NCBI GenBank assembly: GCA_937872385.1 | Contig: CALMSO010000056.1 | Coordinates: forward strand, 124,001-188,000 | DNA: 64,000 nucleotides | Source of the DNA: an uncultured Saprospiraceae bacterium | GTDB taxonomy: Bacteria > Bacteroidota > Bacteroidia > Chitinophagales > Saprospiraceae | Direction of reading: 5' to 3' | Part shown: piece after piece, positions 42,933 to 52,262 of the stretch | How the letters are laid out: each line of letters opens with the position of its first letter | Numbering within the stretch: the first letter of the stretch is position 1 | Translations under genes and position numbers: made by a program | Notes under the pieces: generated by a model | Seen by the model: the letters and a program-made list of their open reading frames with translations, nothing else | Databases searched by the model: none | What the model was told of the DNA's origin: nothing

Positions 42933-45900
42933 CTAATTGGCTGCTGCCAATTCCGGTTCTGGTTGGGGCGTTTCTTCGCCCGGTATTTCGAGGTCGCGGC
43001 TCGAAGTTTTGCTGGAAAAGTAGGAATAAATCGCGGGAATAACGTACAACGTCAAAACGGTAGAAAAGACTAACCCGCCGATTACAGCAATACCCATCGA
43101 AACGCGGCTCTCTGAGCCTTCACCCAACGCCAGCGCAATGGGCAAGGTGCCCAGCACCGTGGAGAAGCTCGTCATGAGAATAGGTCGGAAGCGCGAAACT
43201 GCGGCATCTTTGATGGCATCCATGCGGCTCAGGCCGGCGTCTTTGCGTTGGTTGGCAAATTCTACAATGAGAATACCGTTTTTCGCTACCAAGCCAATGA
43301 GCATGATAATCCCGATTTGACTAAAAATATTGAGCGTCTGCGCGGTCATCCAAAGTGCCATTACCGCCCCGGCCAAGGCCAGCGGCACCGTAAACATGAT
43401 AATGAGCGGATCTACGAAGCTTTCAAATTGCGCCGCCAGCACCAGATAAATCAAAATTAGCGCCAGCGCAAAAGCAAAAACAAGGCTGGATGAGCTTTCT
43501 TCAAAATCTTTGGAAGCGCCTTTGAGCGCGGTGTAATAGGTATCGTCGAGCACTTCGTCGGCAATTTCGCGCATAGCCTGGATGCCGTCGCCGATGGTTT
43601 TGCCAGGTGCCAAACCCGCCGAGACCGTAGCGGCCGAGAACCGATTGTAGCGATACAGCGCCGGCGGCGTAGATTCTTCTTCGAGCGATACTAAATTGTC
43701 CAATTGAACCATTTGTCCGTTGCGATTGCGCACGTAGAGCGCCCGCAAATCAAGGGGTTTGTTGCGGCTTTCGCGTTGTACTTGCCCAATTACTTGATAC
43801 TGTTTGCCACCCATAATGAAATAGCCGAAGCGCTGGCCACTCAGCCCCAGTTGGAGCGTCTGTGCCACGTCAATCACCGATACGCCGAGGTCTTGCGCTT
43901 TTTGCCGATCAATATTAATTTGGATTTCCGGTTTGTTGAATTTTAAATCAAGATCTACTACACTAAATGCAGGGTTGGTCTCCGCTTTGTTGACAAATTC
44001 GGGCAATATTTTTTGCAAATCTTCAAGCTGAGGCGCCAGGATGACAAATTGTACAGGCAGGCCGCCGCGCCGGTCGCCAATGGAGGGTTCTTGATACAAA
44101 AAGGCCCGCGCACCCGTGAGCCGCGCTACTACCGGCGACAATTCATCCACAATTTGCTGTTGCGTGCGTTCGCGCTCGTTGCGTGGTTTCAGGATCATTA
44201 CAAAACGACCCGAGTTGACCGAAGAGCCACCAAAGCCCGGTGAGGTAATAGCAATCAAGCCCTCCAGCTCCGGTACTGCCTCTCGGATGACGTCGGCGGA
44301 TTCGTTCATATAGTTGTCCATGTACTCGTAGGTAGCGCCTTCCTGTGCTACTACGTTGCCTCGGAAGCGGCTGCGGTCTTCCAATGGTGCCAGTTCAGAA
44401 GACAACTGCGTGCCCATCCAATACACCATGCCGCCCGCTGCTATCATAATCAGAAAGGCCATCCAGCGCACACGCATGAAGCCCTCTAAAGTGCTGCGAT
44501 AACCATTGGCGAGTGAGACAAAAAATGGCTCGGTCATTCGGTAGAACCAGGGCTGTTTGGCCCGGTTTTTCAATACGCGGGAGGCAATCATAGGCGTTAG
44601 CGAAAGCGCTACAAACGACGATATAATTACTGCACCGGCAATGACAATGCCAAACTCGCGGAACAAGCGCCCGGTCAATCCTTGCAGGAATACTACGGGC
44701 ATAAACACTGCCGCCAGCGCTACCGTAGTGGCGATTACAGCAAAGAAAATCTCGTTGGCACCTTTCGCCGCTGCCTCAAGTGGGGTCATGCCGGCTTCTA
44801 TCTTAGCGTAAATGTTTTCAACTACTACAATGGCGTCGTCCACCACCAAGCCAATAGCCAGCACAATGCCCAGCAAGGTGAGAATATTGATACTGAAATC
44901 CGAGATATACATTACAAAAAACGAGCCAATCAACGAAATCGGGATGGCTACCACCGGGATGACCGTAGTGCGCCAGTCGCGCAAGAAAAGGAAAATGACC
45001 AATACCACCAATCCAAAGGCGATGAAAATCGTATTTTGCACTTCCGCAATAGATGCCCGGATGTAGGTAGTTGTATCGAATCCGATGTCCACCTTCATAT
45101 CTTCTGGGAGTTCCGGTTTGATTTGCTCTAAGCGGCGATACACTTCGGATGTGATGTCAATATGATTGGAGCCGGGCTGTGGCACAATGGCCGTACCCAC
45201 CATCGGTATGCCGTCGCGGCGCAATAGGGAGCGGGTATTTTCTGGACCCAACTCGGCGTAGCCTACATCGCGGAAACGCACCAAACGACCACTTTCCTCC
45301 TTGACGATGAGTTGATTGAAATCTTCTGGGGTTTCGAGACGTCCCTGGGTACGCACCGTCAGCTCCATGGTGCTGCCTTCTACGCTGCCGGAGGGCAATT
45401 CGATATTTTCCCGTTGCAAGGCGTTTCTAATATCAAGCGGGGTGAGCTGATAGGCAGCTAATTTTTCTGGCTCTATCCACAGGCGCATGGAGTAGCGTTT
45501 TTGCCCCCAGATTTGAATATTGCTTACGCCATCAATGGTTTGCAGGCGCTCTTTGAATACATTTTCGGCAATGGAACTCAGCTCCAGCAGCGAGCGGTTG
45601 GTACTCTGCACATTGATAAACATGATGGGCGAGGAGTCGGCATCGGCCTTGGACACCACCGGCGGATCTACATCTGGCGGTAGCCGCCGAACTACCTGCG
45701 ATACCTTGTCGCGCACGTCATTGGCCGCATCTTCGAGGCTCACGCTCAGGTTGAATTCTATGGTAATGCTGCTGCCGCCTTCCTGGCTCCGAGAGGTGAT
45801 GGACCGAATACCCGCAATGCCATTTACCGCTTCTTCAATTGGCTCGGTGATCTGCGATTCGATGATATCGGCATTGGCCCCCACGTAGTTCGTAGAAACG

Positions 45901-46037
45901 GTGATAATGGGCGCATCTACGCTGGGATATTCGCGTACGCCAAGATAATTGATTGAAATAATACCGAATAGTACGATCACAATGGACATTACTGTGGCCA
46001 ATACCGGTCTTTTGATACTCAAGGATGAAAGGCTCAT
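42933..46037 (-). CDS. RND-family efflux pump permease
   Basis: The product has 1034 residues. It has the typical RND layout: TM1 near the start, a large porter domain with VVSKADADSSPIMF, and TM blocks with LAIGLVVDDAIVVVENI (Asp pair in TM4) and LIGLVAKNGILIVEFANQRKD. A second porter domain (about 550-870) follows. It is probably proton-driven and of AcrB/MexF-like size. It is cotranscribed with the adaptor gene 196 bp upstream on the same strand. No outer-membrane factor gene is in the window. Confidence 0.96.
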   Translation of the reverse strand: MSLSSLSIKRPVLATVMSIVIVLFGIISINYLGVREYPSVDAPIITVSTNYVGANADIIESQITEPIEEAVNGIAGIRSITSRSQEGGSSITIEFNLSVSLEDAANDVRDKVSQVVRRLPPDVDPPVVSKADADSSPIMFINVQSTNRSLLELSSIAENVFKERLQTIDGVSNIQIWGQKRYSMRLWIEPEKLAAYQLTPLDIRNALQRENIELPSGSVEGSTMELTVRTQGRLETPEDFNQLIVKEESGRLVRFRDVGYAELGPENTRSLLRRDGIPMVGTAIVPQPGSNHIDITSEVYRRLEQIKPELPEDMKVDIGFDTTTYIRASIAEVQNTIFIAFGLVVLVIFLFLRDWRTTVIPVVAIPISLIGSFFVMYISDFSINILTLLGIVLAIGLVVDDAIVVVENIYAKIEAGMTPLEAAAKGANEIFFAVIATTVALAAVFMPVVFLQGLTGRLFREFGIVIAGAVIISSFVALSLTPMIASRVLKNRAKQPWFYRMTEPFFVSLANGYRSTLEGFMRVRWMAFLIMIAAGGMVYWMGTQLSSELAPLEDRSRFRGNVVAQEGATYEYMDNYMNESADVIREAVPELEGLIAITSPGFGGSSVNSGRFVMILKPRNERERTQQQIVDELSPVVARLTGARAFLYQEPSIGDRRGGLPVQFVILAPQLEDLQKILPEFVNKAETNPAFSVVDLDLKFNKPEIQINIDRQKAQDLGVSVIDVAQTLQLGLSGQRFGYFIMGGKQYQVIGQVQRESRNKPLDLRALYVRNRNGQMVQLDNLVSLEEESTPPALYRYNRFSAATVSAGLAPGKTIGDGIQAMREIADEVLDDTYYTALKGASKDFEESSSSLVFAFALALILIYLVLAAQFESFVDPLIIMFTVPLALAGAVMALWMTAQTLNIFSQIGIIMLIGLVAKNGILIVEFANQRKDAGLSRMDAIKDAAVSRFRPILMTSFSTVLGTLPIALALGEGSESRVSMGIAVIGGLVFSTVLTLYVIPAIYSYFSSKTSSRDLEIPGEETPQPEPELAAAN

Positions 46038-46232
46038 AACAAGCTGTTTTTTAATAGCATTCTACAAACAAAAAAAATTGGACTATGTAACAACAGAGCG
46101 GTGCAGCCAGCAAACGACATATTTGATTTGAATAAATTTCATTTTTAAAAAACTGGTTATCAGCTTTTTGAATAAAATAAATTCAGCTACAAACCCCTTA
46201 GTTGTTTTTGGCCGCTTACCGCTAATGAGTGC

Positions 46233-47345
46233 TCAGCTACCGCCACCAATCACTTCGGTCAAGGATACATTCATGCCGCCTTGCAATTGCAACATACCCG
46301 TAATAATCAGCGTATCGCCTGCTTGCAATCCGCTCAATATCTGTATTTCTTCTTCCTGCCGGATGCCCGTTTCCACTTGCACCGACACGGCTTTGCCATC
46401 TCGATAAACAAATACCTTCCTACCACCCAGCTCTGGTATCACCGATTGGGTAGGCACCATGATGGCATTGTCGAAAAAGCGAAGGCTGACCTGCACATTG
46501 GCGAAAGCCCCCGGCAAAATCTGCCCCCCCGGATTGGGCGCTGAGGCCTTCAGGCGCAGGGTACGCGTGGTAGCGTCCACGTTAGGCTCTTTGGCAATCA
46601 CCACTGCTTCGTAAGCTTTGCTCACGCCATCCAATTGGAAAGATACCCGCGTGCCTTTGTCGGCTACCCGCACATAGCGTTCGGGTACCGAAAACTCAAC
46701 GTTGATTGGATTGACATTCACGAGGCTGACAATGGTCGTGCCTGGCCCAAGGTAACTCCCCTCGCTAACCTGACGCAAACCCAACAACCCGTCGAACGGC
46801 GCTCGTATCGTGCGTTTGTCAATTTGCACATCAATCAATGCCAGCTCAGCATCCACTTGGTCGGCTTCGGCCCGAGCGATTTCATACTCTTGCAAGCTGA
46901 CCCCCTCTTTCCGATAAAGCCCTTGTAGCCGCTCGGCGATGCTACGGGTGAGCTGTTGCCGTACCACCAATCGGTCGCGCTGCGCCTTGAGTTCGTCCAC
47001 GTCTAATTGTACCAGCGGGGCACCTCTTTTTACGAAGCTGCCTTCTTGGAAAAAGATTTTTGTAATTTTGCCCGGTACTTCGCTCGATACCATTACTACT
47101 TCGTTGGCGGTAGTGGAGCCATTGACCGAAATCGCGTCGCGTACAGCGCCCGATTGTATGAGCAAACCCTTAGCAGGAATGGTGCGTGCGCTGAGCATGG
47201 CGGTGGGCTTTGCTGCTGCTTGACTGGCTCCTGGCTCCGGATTTTTTTGGCTGAATATGCCGAGGCGATACAGAACAAGCCCGCCGCCCACAATTAGAAC
47301 GGCTAAAAAAATAGATAGGATTCTGGTTCTTGATTTTTTCTTCAC
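46233..47345 (-). CDS. RND efflux periplasmic adaptor
   Basis: The product has 370 residues from GTG 47345. It has an N-terminal TM anchor, lipoyl halves (VNGSTTANEVVMVSSEVPGKI and RTIRAPFDGLLGLRQV), a short alpha-hairpin, and a barrel ending IPELGGRKVFVYRDGK. It is the MFP partner of the RND gene on the same strand. The 195-bp gap between them shows no hairpin. Confidence 0.93.
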   Translation of the reverse strand: MKKKSRTRILSIFLAVLIVGGGLVLYRLGIFSQKNPEPGASQAAAKPTAMLSARTIPAKGLLIQSGAVRDAISVNGSTTANEVVMVSSEVPGKITKIFFQEGSFVKRGAPLVQLDVDELKAQRDRLVVRQQLTRSIAERLQGLYRKEGVSLQEYEIARAEADQVDAELALIDVQIDKRTIRAPFDGLLGLRQVSEGSYLGPGTTIVSLVNVNPINVEFSVPERYVRVADKGTRVSFQLDGVSKAYEAVVIAKEPNVDATTRTLRLKASAPNPGGQILPGAFANVQVSLRFFDNAIMVPTQSVIPELGGRKVFVYRDGKAVSVQVETGIRQEEEIQILSGLQAGDTLIITGMLQLQGGMNVSLTEVIGGGS

Positions 47346-47921
47346 AACGATATTGTTGAATGAATTAGCAGTATGGAATTACGTCGGTTTTGCAATATGT
47401 AATTTTGTAAAGCATTGTTTTTCAGTATGCCAGCGCTATTGACGATTGGCTGGAACCAGCACCGAAACGCATTACAAGTTTAAACACTTGTTTGCTGATA
47501 AAGACAAGGCACAGCCGTAATTAAATCTTAAAGAATGGTTAAAGTTTTTTGCACCTCTCGGTACAACTGCCTTTATACGCCGTTTTAGACAAATTGCGTT
47601 TTACTTATAATCCGCTTTGGTAGTATTTTGTTGTAAAAAAAACACAACAGAATAGTATGAAAATCGGGAAAGACGCTTTCGTTGGCTCTTGCCTTATATT
47701 TGCTGGAATTTATGCCAAAACGGGCTGTAATAACTTGGTTATAGAAAAAAATTAGCAAATTTGTGCGCCCATTTTATAAGAATGAAGGGCATTGTGTTGT
47801 TAAGTAGTCGAGTAGCCTGTGCTTGTTGTTAGTAATGGCTAAGAGCAAAGTTCGCCAAACGAACCCGATTGACATCCGTATTCGGAAAAATACAGAACCT
47901 GTTTCAAATTGTACGAACCAT
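47346..47921. other. 576-bp spacer between the RND adaptor and MoxR-1
   Basis: AT-rich, with no convincing gene; the ORF reaching upstream from MoxR-1 (to 47823) lacks protein character. A short inverted repeat TGTTGT/ACAACA near 47627-47651 has an A-rich loop. No TTG-N19-TAnnTTTG promoter was found. Confidence 0.5.
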
Positions 47922-48917
47922 ATGCAACCAATTGACATTGAAGCGCTGAACAAACAAATTTATATTGACAGCGCCTTTGTAGAAAAACTGAATGAAGAAA
48001 CCGCCAAAGTCATTGTCGGGCAAAAGCTGATGATTGAGCGCCTGATGATTGGCCTGCTCACACGCGGGCACGTTTTGCTGGAAGGGCTACCGGGCTTAGC
48101 CAAAACCCTCGCCATCAAAACCCTCGCCAATGCAGTGGACGCGCGATTCAGCCGTATCCAGTTTACACCCGATTTGCTGCCAGCCGATATTCTCGGCACG
48201 ATGATTTATAACCCCAGCAAAAACGAATTTTCAGTGCGCAAGGGGCCGGTCTTCGCCAATTTTGTGCTCGCCGACGAGATCAACCGCGCCCCGGCTAAGG
48301 TGCAATCGGCGCTGCTGGAAGCCATGCAAGAACGCCAAGTGACCATTGGCAACGAGACTTTCAAATTGGAGGAGCCTTTTCTGGTGCTGGCCACCCAAAA
48401 CCCCATCGAGCAGGAGGGTACTTATCCGCTACCCGAAGCCCAGGTAGATCGTTTCATGCTCAAGGTGAAAATTACCTACCCAGAGCAGTCGGAAGAGCGC
48501 GAAATCATTCGGCGCAACTTAGCGGGCGAGCCGTCCGAAAAAATGCCTGCCATTGTGCATCCCAGCGAAATCCTGCGCGCCCGCGGCTCGGTGCAGCGCA
48601 TTTATATGGATGAAAAAATCGAGCAATACATTCTCGACATCGTTTTTGCTACCCGCAATCCGCAGCAATACGGCCTCAACGGCATGGAAATGCTCATCAA
48701 CTACGGTGGCTCGCCGCGGGCCAGTATCGCATTGGCGCAAGCCTCCAAAGCCATTGCTTTCCTGCGGCGGCGGGGCTATGTAATTCCCGAAGATGTGCGC
48801 AATATTTGCCACGACGTGCTGCGACACCGTATCGGGCTGACCTATGAGGCAGAAGCCGAAAACATTACACAAGAAGATGTAATCAATCGTATTTTAGATA
48901 CGGTGGAAGTGCCGTGA
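47922..48917 (+). CDS. MoxR-family AAA+ ATPase (first of a convergent pair)
   Basis: The product has 331 residues from ATG 47922. Walker A is EGLPGLAKT, Walker B is ADEINRAPAK, and sensor 1 is LVLATQNPIEQEGTYPLPEAQ. MoxR ATPases act as metal-insertion or maturation chaperones with vWA/DUF58 partners. No DUF58 or vWA gene is beside it. It converges with a second MoxR gene, 57 bp apart. Confidence 0.93.
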   Translation: MQPIDIEALNKQIYIDSAFVEKLNEETAKVIVGQKLMIERLMIGLLTRGHVLLEGLPGLAKTLAIKTLANAVDARFSRIQFTPDLLPADILGTMIYNPSKNEFSVRKGPVFANFVLADEINRAPAKVQSALLEAMQERQVTIGNETFKLEEPFLVLATQNPIEQEGTYPLPEAQVDRFMLKVKITYPEQSEEREIIRRNLAGEPSEKMPAIVHPSEILRARGSVQRIYMDEKIEQYILDIVFATRNPQQYGLNGMEMLINYGGSPRASIALAQASKAIAFLRRRGYVIPEDVRNICHDVLRHRIGLTYEAEAENITQEDVINRILDTVEVP

Positions 48918-48919
48918 TG

Positions 48920-48973
48920 CGAATGGTGAGCGAGCAAACCGCAAACTGCGAACGGCAAACCGCGAGCTACTAA
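48920..48973. repeat. Degenerate CGGTTTGC repeat between the two MoxR genes
   Basis: The stretch GCGAATGGTGAGCGAGCAAAC with its continuation contains units which, read on the minus strand, are CGCGGTTTGC, CGTTCGC and CAGTTTGC. It matches the units at 55604-55690 (CGCGGTTTGC, GCTCACCA). Confidence 0.55.
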
Positions 48974-48974
48974 C

Positions 48975-50000
48975 TCAACGCGGCACTTCTATTTTTTCTA
49001 TAATAGACTGAATGACGCTGCGGGTATCGGAGCCTTCCATTTCGCGCTCCGGGGTGAGAATGATGCGATGATTCAGCACCGGATAAGCCACGTACCGGAT
49101 GTCGTCGGGGGTTACAAAATCGCGGCCCTGCAAGGCGGCCAAAGCTTTGGACATGCGCACAATCGCCATAGAAGCACGCGGGGAGGCACCGAGAAATAGG
49201 TCGCCGTTGTTGCGTGTGTCGTGCACGATGGCTGCGATATAATCGAGTAGCGTATCTTGAATAAAGACCTGCTCGGTCAGATTTTGACATTTGCGCACGT
49301 CTTCAGCACTGAAAACCGGCTGCACGTCTTCACGTTGCCGAATTTTAAAATCGCTGCGAAAACGGTACAGAATGGCTTTCTCTTCCTCTAAGCGAGGGTA
49401 TTCCATATTTATTTTCACTAAAAAACGGTCGAGTTGCGCCTCTGGGAGCTTGTAAGTGCCCTCCTGCTCAATCGGATTTTGCGTAGCAATCACAAAAAAC
49501 GGAAATTGCATCGGATAGGTGGCCCCATCCACCGTTACTTGATATTCCTCCATGACTTCAAATAGCGCCGCCTGCGTTTTGGCCGGAGCGCGATTGATTT
49601 CGTCAATTAGTACCAAATTGGAAAAAACCGGCCCCTGATTGAAAGAAAATTCGGAGGTTTTCATATTAAAAACGGTCGTACCCACCACGTCGCTCGGCAT
49701 GAGATCAGGCGTGAACTGGATGCGCGAAAAACCGACTTGCATGGTTTTAGCTAATAGCTTGGCTAACAGTGTCTTGGCAATGCCCGGCACACCTTCCAGC
49801 AAAACGTGCCCTCCAGAAAAAATGGCGGCCAGCAGCAGATCAATGGTTGCTTCTTGCCCAACGATGACCTTTTGTAGCTCGGCTTTAATGGCGTCCACAT
49901 TTTGCCGGATGTAGCTCAGGTCGAGGCTCGGCGGCAGTGCTTCGCTTTGCGGGGTATCGGGGGTCTGGTACTCGTCGTTTGAAAATTCTTCGTTCAGCAT
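48975..50000 (-). CDS. MoxR-family AAA+ ATPase (second)
   Basis: The product has 341 residues. Walker A is EGVPGIAKT, Walker B is LIDEINRAPAK, and sensor 1 is FVIATQNPIEQEGTYKLPEAQ. It is a paralogue of the convergent MoxR gene but with a distinct N-terminus (Asp/Glu/Pro-rich, about 1-28). It may serve a separate maturation target. No partner gene is adjacent. Confidence 0.93.
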   Translation of the reverse strand: MLNEEFSNDEYQTPDTPQSEALPPSLDLSYIRQNVDAIKAELQKVIVGQEATIDLLLAAIFSGGHVLLEGVPGIAKTLLAKLLAKTMQVGFSRIQFTPDLMPSDVVGTTVFNMKTSEFSFNQGPVFSNLVLIDEINRAPAKTQAALFEVMEEYQVTVDGATYPMQFPFFVIATQNPIEQEGTYKLPEAQLDRFLVKINMEYPRLEEEKAILYRFRSDFKIRQREDVQPVFSAEDVRKCQNLTEQVFIQDTLLDYIAAIVHDTRNNGDLFLGASPRASMAIVRMSKALAALQGRDFVTPDDIRYVAYPVLNHRIILTPEREMEGSDTRSVIQSIIEKIEVPR

Positions 50001-50131
50001 TCTTTGTTGTTTATCGCTAAAAACAGCATCTTGTGCGCAGGGTTATCACTTTTTTTACCATAACCTTGCCCGAAGCGCAGTTTTTTTGAAAAAAAATTGC
50101 AACTTTGATTGCAAGCAAAAGTAAGAAAAAA

Positions 50132-50560
50132 ATGCAGTGCATCTTTTGCAAAATTATCAATAATGAGCTGCCGGTCAGCAAAGTTTATGAAGATGCCTAT
50201 ACGCTGGCCTTCATGGACATCCGCCCGGCGAATACCGGGCACCTGCTCATAGTGCCTAAGGCGCACCATGCCTTGCTACGGGAGATGCCTTTAGAGCTGG
50301 CGGATCACCTGTTTCAGGTTGCCATTCGGATAGAGCGAGCGCTGTGGCAAGCGGATATTCCGTGCGAGGGCACTAATTTGCTACAAAATAATGGCGCCGC
50401 AGCCTGGCAGGAGGTACATCATGTGCATGTGCACGTCATTCCGCGCTTGAGTGGCGACTATACCCGCATCCGGCTGTCGCTGGCACCCCTGAAACCCGCG
50501 CGCATCGAATTAGATGAAACTGCCCGACAAATTGAAGCAGCGCTGGGGCAGAGGATATGA
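50132..50560 (+). CDS. HIT-family nucleotide hydrolase
   Basis: The product has 142 residues from ATG 50132. CIFCKIINNELP starts the HIT fold, and HHVHVHVIPR (His97, 99 and 101) holds the histidine triad. It hydrolyses nucleoside phosphoramidates or related AMP-linked compounds in the cytoplasm. Confidence 0.93.
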   Translation: MQCIFCKIINNELPVSKVYEDAYTLAFMDIRPANTGHLLIVPKAHHALLREMPLELADHLFQVAIRIERALWQADIPCEGTNLLQNNGAAAWQEVHHVHVHVIPRLSGDYTRIRLSLAPLKPARIELDETARQIEAALGQRI

Positions 50561-50670
50561 GGTCAGCTTTTTTGAATCCGGACAAGTGCGTAAAATGAAA
50601 CTTATAAGGCAATTTATATTGCATAAAACATTGATTAACAAAATTTTACAACTTAAAATAAAACTTGTTT

Positions 50671-51144
50671 ATGCCATTTGTTTCCCAAGATATTATAGAC
50701 GCGATTGTAGAGCGATTCGACAATGCCGAAGTTGCTTACGAGCAGGCAATTGAGCAATTTGAACAGACGCAGCCGATTTTGTTGAGCTATCTTTTTTCGG
50801 AAGAGTTTGAGGTATTTACCTCCGACGAAAGGGAGTTCACGCTGATGCTCGCTGTTATTATTTTCACTGCGGTGGCCGAGGTGCGTGAACCGCTGCCTCA
50901 AATTGACGAGACAGCCATTGCCAACGCTGAGGAGCAAAACTGGGCTAAATTGGAAGGTGTGAGCGCTCGGCATTTCAATGAGCGGATAGATGTGTTTTTT
51001 CAAGACTACCCGCAGGAAGAGCTGCTGGCTTTTGTAGAGGATGCATTAGCCGACGACGATGAAGACCCCATCGTGACTAAGGAAGCCCGCGAAGCTATTT
51101 TTATTACGCTAAAAACGGTAATTGATTGTTTGACAGCGGCTTAG
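50671..51144 (+). CDS. Acidic helical protein, unknown function
   Basis: The product has 157 residues from ATG 50671. It is an acidic all-alpha pattern with LLSYLFSEEFEVFTSDE and a tail of Asp/Glu runs (ADDDEDPI). It is followed 18 bp later by another small hypothetical gene, so the two may be an operon. No family is recognised. Confidence 0.6.
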   Translation: MPFVSQDIIDAIVERFDNAEVAYEQAIEQFEQTQPILLSYLFSEEFEVFTSDEREFTLMLAVIIFTAVAEVREPLPQIDETAIANAEEQNWAKLEGVSARHFNERIDVFFQDYPQEELLAFVEDALADDDEDPIVTKEAREAIFITLKTVIDCLTAA

Positions 51145-51162
51145 GGTTTAAAAATAAACTGT

Positions 51163-51522
51163 ATGAAACCAGAAGCGCCTTACTTGCGTTTGCAGGAAGA
51201 CCTAAAAGCTTACCAGGCCCTGCTCAGTAAAGCAGCGGATACCATTCTGGATCAGGATGTGTCCAATTATCCGATTTTTGTGGTGCATCGGCACGATCTG
51301 GCATTGGGTATTTTGTTGGTAGCGCACGACGAGCCAACGCCCAAATGGTCGGTCAATGTTACTACGCTCGAAGAGTTGGCTACCAAGCGATTAGTTGCTA
51401 TGGATAAAGTGGATAATTTTCGGCAGGTGTATAAAGACCCCCGCGCATATTTCTGCATTTTTGTTTGGAATGAATCCGACGCCAGTTTTGTGTTTTTGCC
51501 CCGAGCAGAAGATGCGGATTGA
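51163..51522 (+). CDS. Small conserved hypothetical protein
   Basis: The product has 119 residues. It is an alpha/beta pattern with YPIFVVHRHDLALGILLVAH and a later YFCIFVWNESDASFVFLPR strand pair. It sits 18 bp after the previous acidic protein. No recognised family; it may be a Bacteroidota-specific partner. Confidence 0.6.
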   Translation: MKPEAPYLRLQEDLKAYQALLSKAADTILDQDVSNYPIFVVHRHDLALGILLVAHDEPTPKWSVNVTTLEELATKRLVAMDKVDNFRQVYKDPRAYFCIFVWNESDASFVFLPRAEDAD

Positions 51523-51654
51523 GCACTGGCTACCCGCTGGCTTTTAAAGGATGATAAAAGTTAAGTGCTATAAAATGCTGATAGAAAGTGATTAATAAAT
51601 TAATAATTATTTGTATTTGCCTTTCGGGAGGCAATTACACCTAACCGATACCAC

Positions 51655-52047
51655 ATGAAAGTGCTAACCTGCGACGCCGAGCCGGTTTTGTTGGCGGCTA
51701 TCGAATTTCGATTGCGTAAATACGGGTTGGAAATCATTCAGACCAAGCGCAAAGATGCCCACAAAGCCATTGAGCAGCATCGTCCGGATATGCTGATCAT
51801 TGATACGGAAAGCAATCCTGCGGCCAGCTTGAAGCTTTTGCAAGAGGTGAAAACCAATGCGCGTAATGCTTTTCCGGTTATTATCGCCTCAGTGATAGAA
51901 GATGAGGAAGAACTCTGGGCAGCCTTGCGCGCCGGAGCCGAAGACTTTATCACCAAACCGTTTAAACCCATAGAATTGGTGCTGCGGGTACGCCGATTAC
52001 TCAATGCCTTAGAATTAAAAAAGGTGGACGGCGGGATGGGGAAATAA
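51655..52047 (+). CDS. Single-domain response regulator (receiver)
   Basis: The product has 130 residues. The phospho-acceptor is Asp50 in MLIIDTESN, the acidic pocket is Asp7/Glu9 (CDAEP), and the conserved Lys is in FITKPF (Lys101). No output domain is present. It must act with a histidine kinase or as part of a phosphorelay; none is adjacent. Confidence 0.88.
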   Translation: MKVLTCDAEPVLLAAIEFRLRKYGLEIIQTKRKDAHKAIEQHRPDMLIIDTESNPAASLKLLQEVKTNARNAFPVIIASVIEDEEELWAALRAGAEDFITKPFKPIELVLRVRRLLNALELKKVDGGMGK

Positions 52048-52080
52048 TAAGGACTTTAATAAAACCAGACGTGTGCTTGA

Positions 52081-52192
52081 TGGCGGTTCGCCATTCGCCA
52101 TTCGCAGTTCTACATGCTACATTTTATGTGCATATCGAGTAGCGCGGGAAGGTGGAAAATTTGTAGATGGCTGATTATCAGTGATTTTTCTG
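52081..52192 (+). repeat. Repeat cluster: degenerate tandem units plus dispersed repeat copy B
   Basis: 52081-52110 holds units of GGTTCGCCATTCGCCATTCG type, like those at 16.1 and 55.6 kb. 52107-52192 is the second copy of the repeat at 1241-1336, with AAAATTTGTAG at 52156-52166. Confidence 0.6.
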
Positions 52193-52221
52193 CGAAAGTG
52201 GTTGCTACTGATGTCATTGGG

Positions 52222-52257
52222 TAATGACCGGATGACTTCAAGGCCATCCGGTCATTA
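52222..52257. terminator. Strong hairpin between the receiver and S41 protease genes
   Basis: A perfect 13-bp stem, TAATGACCGGATG (52222-52234) with CATCCGGTCATTA (52245-52257), has a 10-nt loop. It lies five bases from the end of the minus-strand S41 gene. Confidence 0.7.
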
Positions 52258-52262
52258 AGCGT

